Part shown: piece by piece, positions 63,674-64,000 of the stretch
Layout: every line of letters begins with the position of its first letter
How positions within the stretch are numbered: the first letter of the stretch is position 1
Origin: Chloroflexota bacterium
GTDB lineage: Bacteria > Chloroflexota > Dehalococcoidia > Lucifugimonadales > JACPCK01
Length of the DNA stretch: 64,000 nucleotides
Reading direction: 5' to 3'
NCBI GenBank assembly: GCA_016179845.1
Contig: JACPCK010000037.1
Span: 1-64,000 of the forward strand
Program-made: the position numbers and the translations under genes
The notes under the pieces: generated by a model
The model's input: only the letters and a program-made list of their open reading frames with translations
Database searches by the model: none
Told to the model about the DNA's origin: nothing

Positions 63674-64000
63674 TCAGAAAACCGCTACAAATGTCATTCC
63701 GAGCGGCAGCGAGGAATCTGGTGGTGAGGCTGCCTCCCCGCCAGATGCTTCACTTCGTAGGACGAGGCGCGGCTCCTCTGGGAGGTTGGTTCTGGTCACG
63801 AGGAGGCGAGGCTGGGATGGAGGTGGGCGCTGGCCCATCTCGTTGAGGAGGCTATCGAGGGGGTTGAGCTGGACGGCCAGGCCGGGGGTCAGGTAGTGCA
63901 TGGGGATGATGATCCTGGGGGAGACAAGAGCGATGGCTTCCACGGCCTGAGCGGCGGTGATGGTGCAGAGGCCTCCGGCGGGAATAAATAGGACCTGGGC
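63674..64000 (-). CDS. MBL-fold metal-dependent hydrolase (UPF0173-like), 3' part only
   Basis: Partial gene entering from the right edge. The visible 108 residues include the LFIPAGGLCTITAAQAVEAIALVSPRIIIPMHYLTPG stretch, typical of the C-terminal region of UlaG/UPF0173-type metallo-beta-lactamase-fold proteins. The last 30 or so residues (RSEASGGEAASPPDSSLPLGMT...) come from translation of the palindromic repeat 63690-63760, so the natural end of the protein has been replaced by repeat sequence. The HxHxDH motif would lie outside the window. Confidence 0.75.
   Translation of the reverse strand, partial: AQVLFIPAGGLCTITAAQAVEAIALVSPRIIIPMHYLTPGLAVQLNPLDSLLNEMGQRPPPSQPRLLVTRTNLPEEPRLVLRSEASGGEAASPPDSSLPLGMTFVAVF
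63690..63760. repeat. Second copy of the GTCATT...AATCTGG palindromic repeat
   Basis: GTCATTCCGAGCGGCAGCGAGG and AATCTGG with a downstream CCAGAT arm are a diverged version of the inner part of the preceding element. It runs into the 3' end of the MBL-fold gene. Confidence 0.6.

Overview
The window looks like a piece of a high-GC Chloroflexota chromosome, most likely a Dehalococcoidia-like lineage. This is an inference from several traits: gene content and order, zinc-ribbon versions of uS14, uL24, bL36 and adenylate kinase, a Rex repressor, a Gram-positive-type GAAC-N4-GTTC operator, and a large secreted surface protein. No rRNA, tRNA, CRISPR array, phage or transposase gene was seen. The + strand is G-rich almost everywhere: + strand genes favour GTG/CTG/GGG/AGG codons and - strand genes favour C-ending codons. 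The + strand is therefore probably the leading strand throughout.

Layout. 1-3.7 kb: an HD phosphohydrolase cut by an in-frame stop, glutamate dehydrogenase, lipoyl synthase and a small unknown gene. 3.7-11.1 kb: an accessory stretch with an MBL-fold hydrolase, a two-gene ABC exporter, an unassigned promoter/mini-ORF/terminator unit, a cyclic-nucleotide-binding protein, an AAA ATPase with an overlapping partner gene, a PIG-L deacetylase and a secreted membrane protein. 11.1-14.0 kb: an SsuABC/TauABC-type importer behind a structured leader, with base usage unlike its neighbours. 14.0-17.75 kb: polyprenyl synthase, metG and rsmI on the - strand. 17.8-38.1 kb: one long ribosomal superoperon (rpsL to rpsI, with fusA, secY, adk, map, infA, rpoA and truA), starting at a consensus promoter and ending at a strong terminator; tuf and rpmD are absent from their usual places. 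38.1-41.15 kb: purine salvage genes and a DUF151 protein. 41.15-49.3 kb: an F-type ATP synthase operon carrying three non-standard small genes. 49.4-60.3 kb: rex, folC, fabF, a zinc/manganese ABC transporter split by an aldo/keto reductase, pyrG, an Fsa-type transaldolase and rho. 60.3-63.4 kb: a highly biased surface-protein gene with its own promoters, leader ORF and terminator. 63.4-64 kb: a MITE-like repeat cluster running into the 3' end of an MBL-fold gene.

The most notable observation is inside the ATP synthase operon. The PCYCGC-motif lipoprotein gene between atpG and atpD appears to stop at a UGA (47170-47172). The frame stays open after it for 47 more codons that read like the usual C-terminal part of that family, with UGA at the first position of a U-x-x-C pair. 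A hairpin of the bacterial SECIS type follows directly. The gene is therefore probably a selenoprotein that standard gene calling truncates.

Other points worth attention: a three-way-junction leader plus leader peptide and terminator before the importer; a LexA-like operator inside the HD gene promoter; a 32-codon membrane ORF between atpB and atpE; and a 47-codon ORF coupled to the surface-protein gene.
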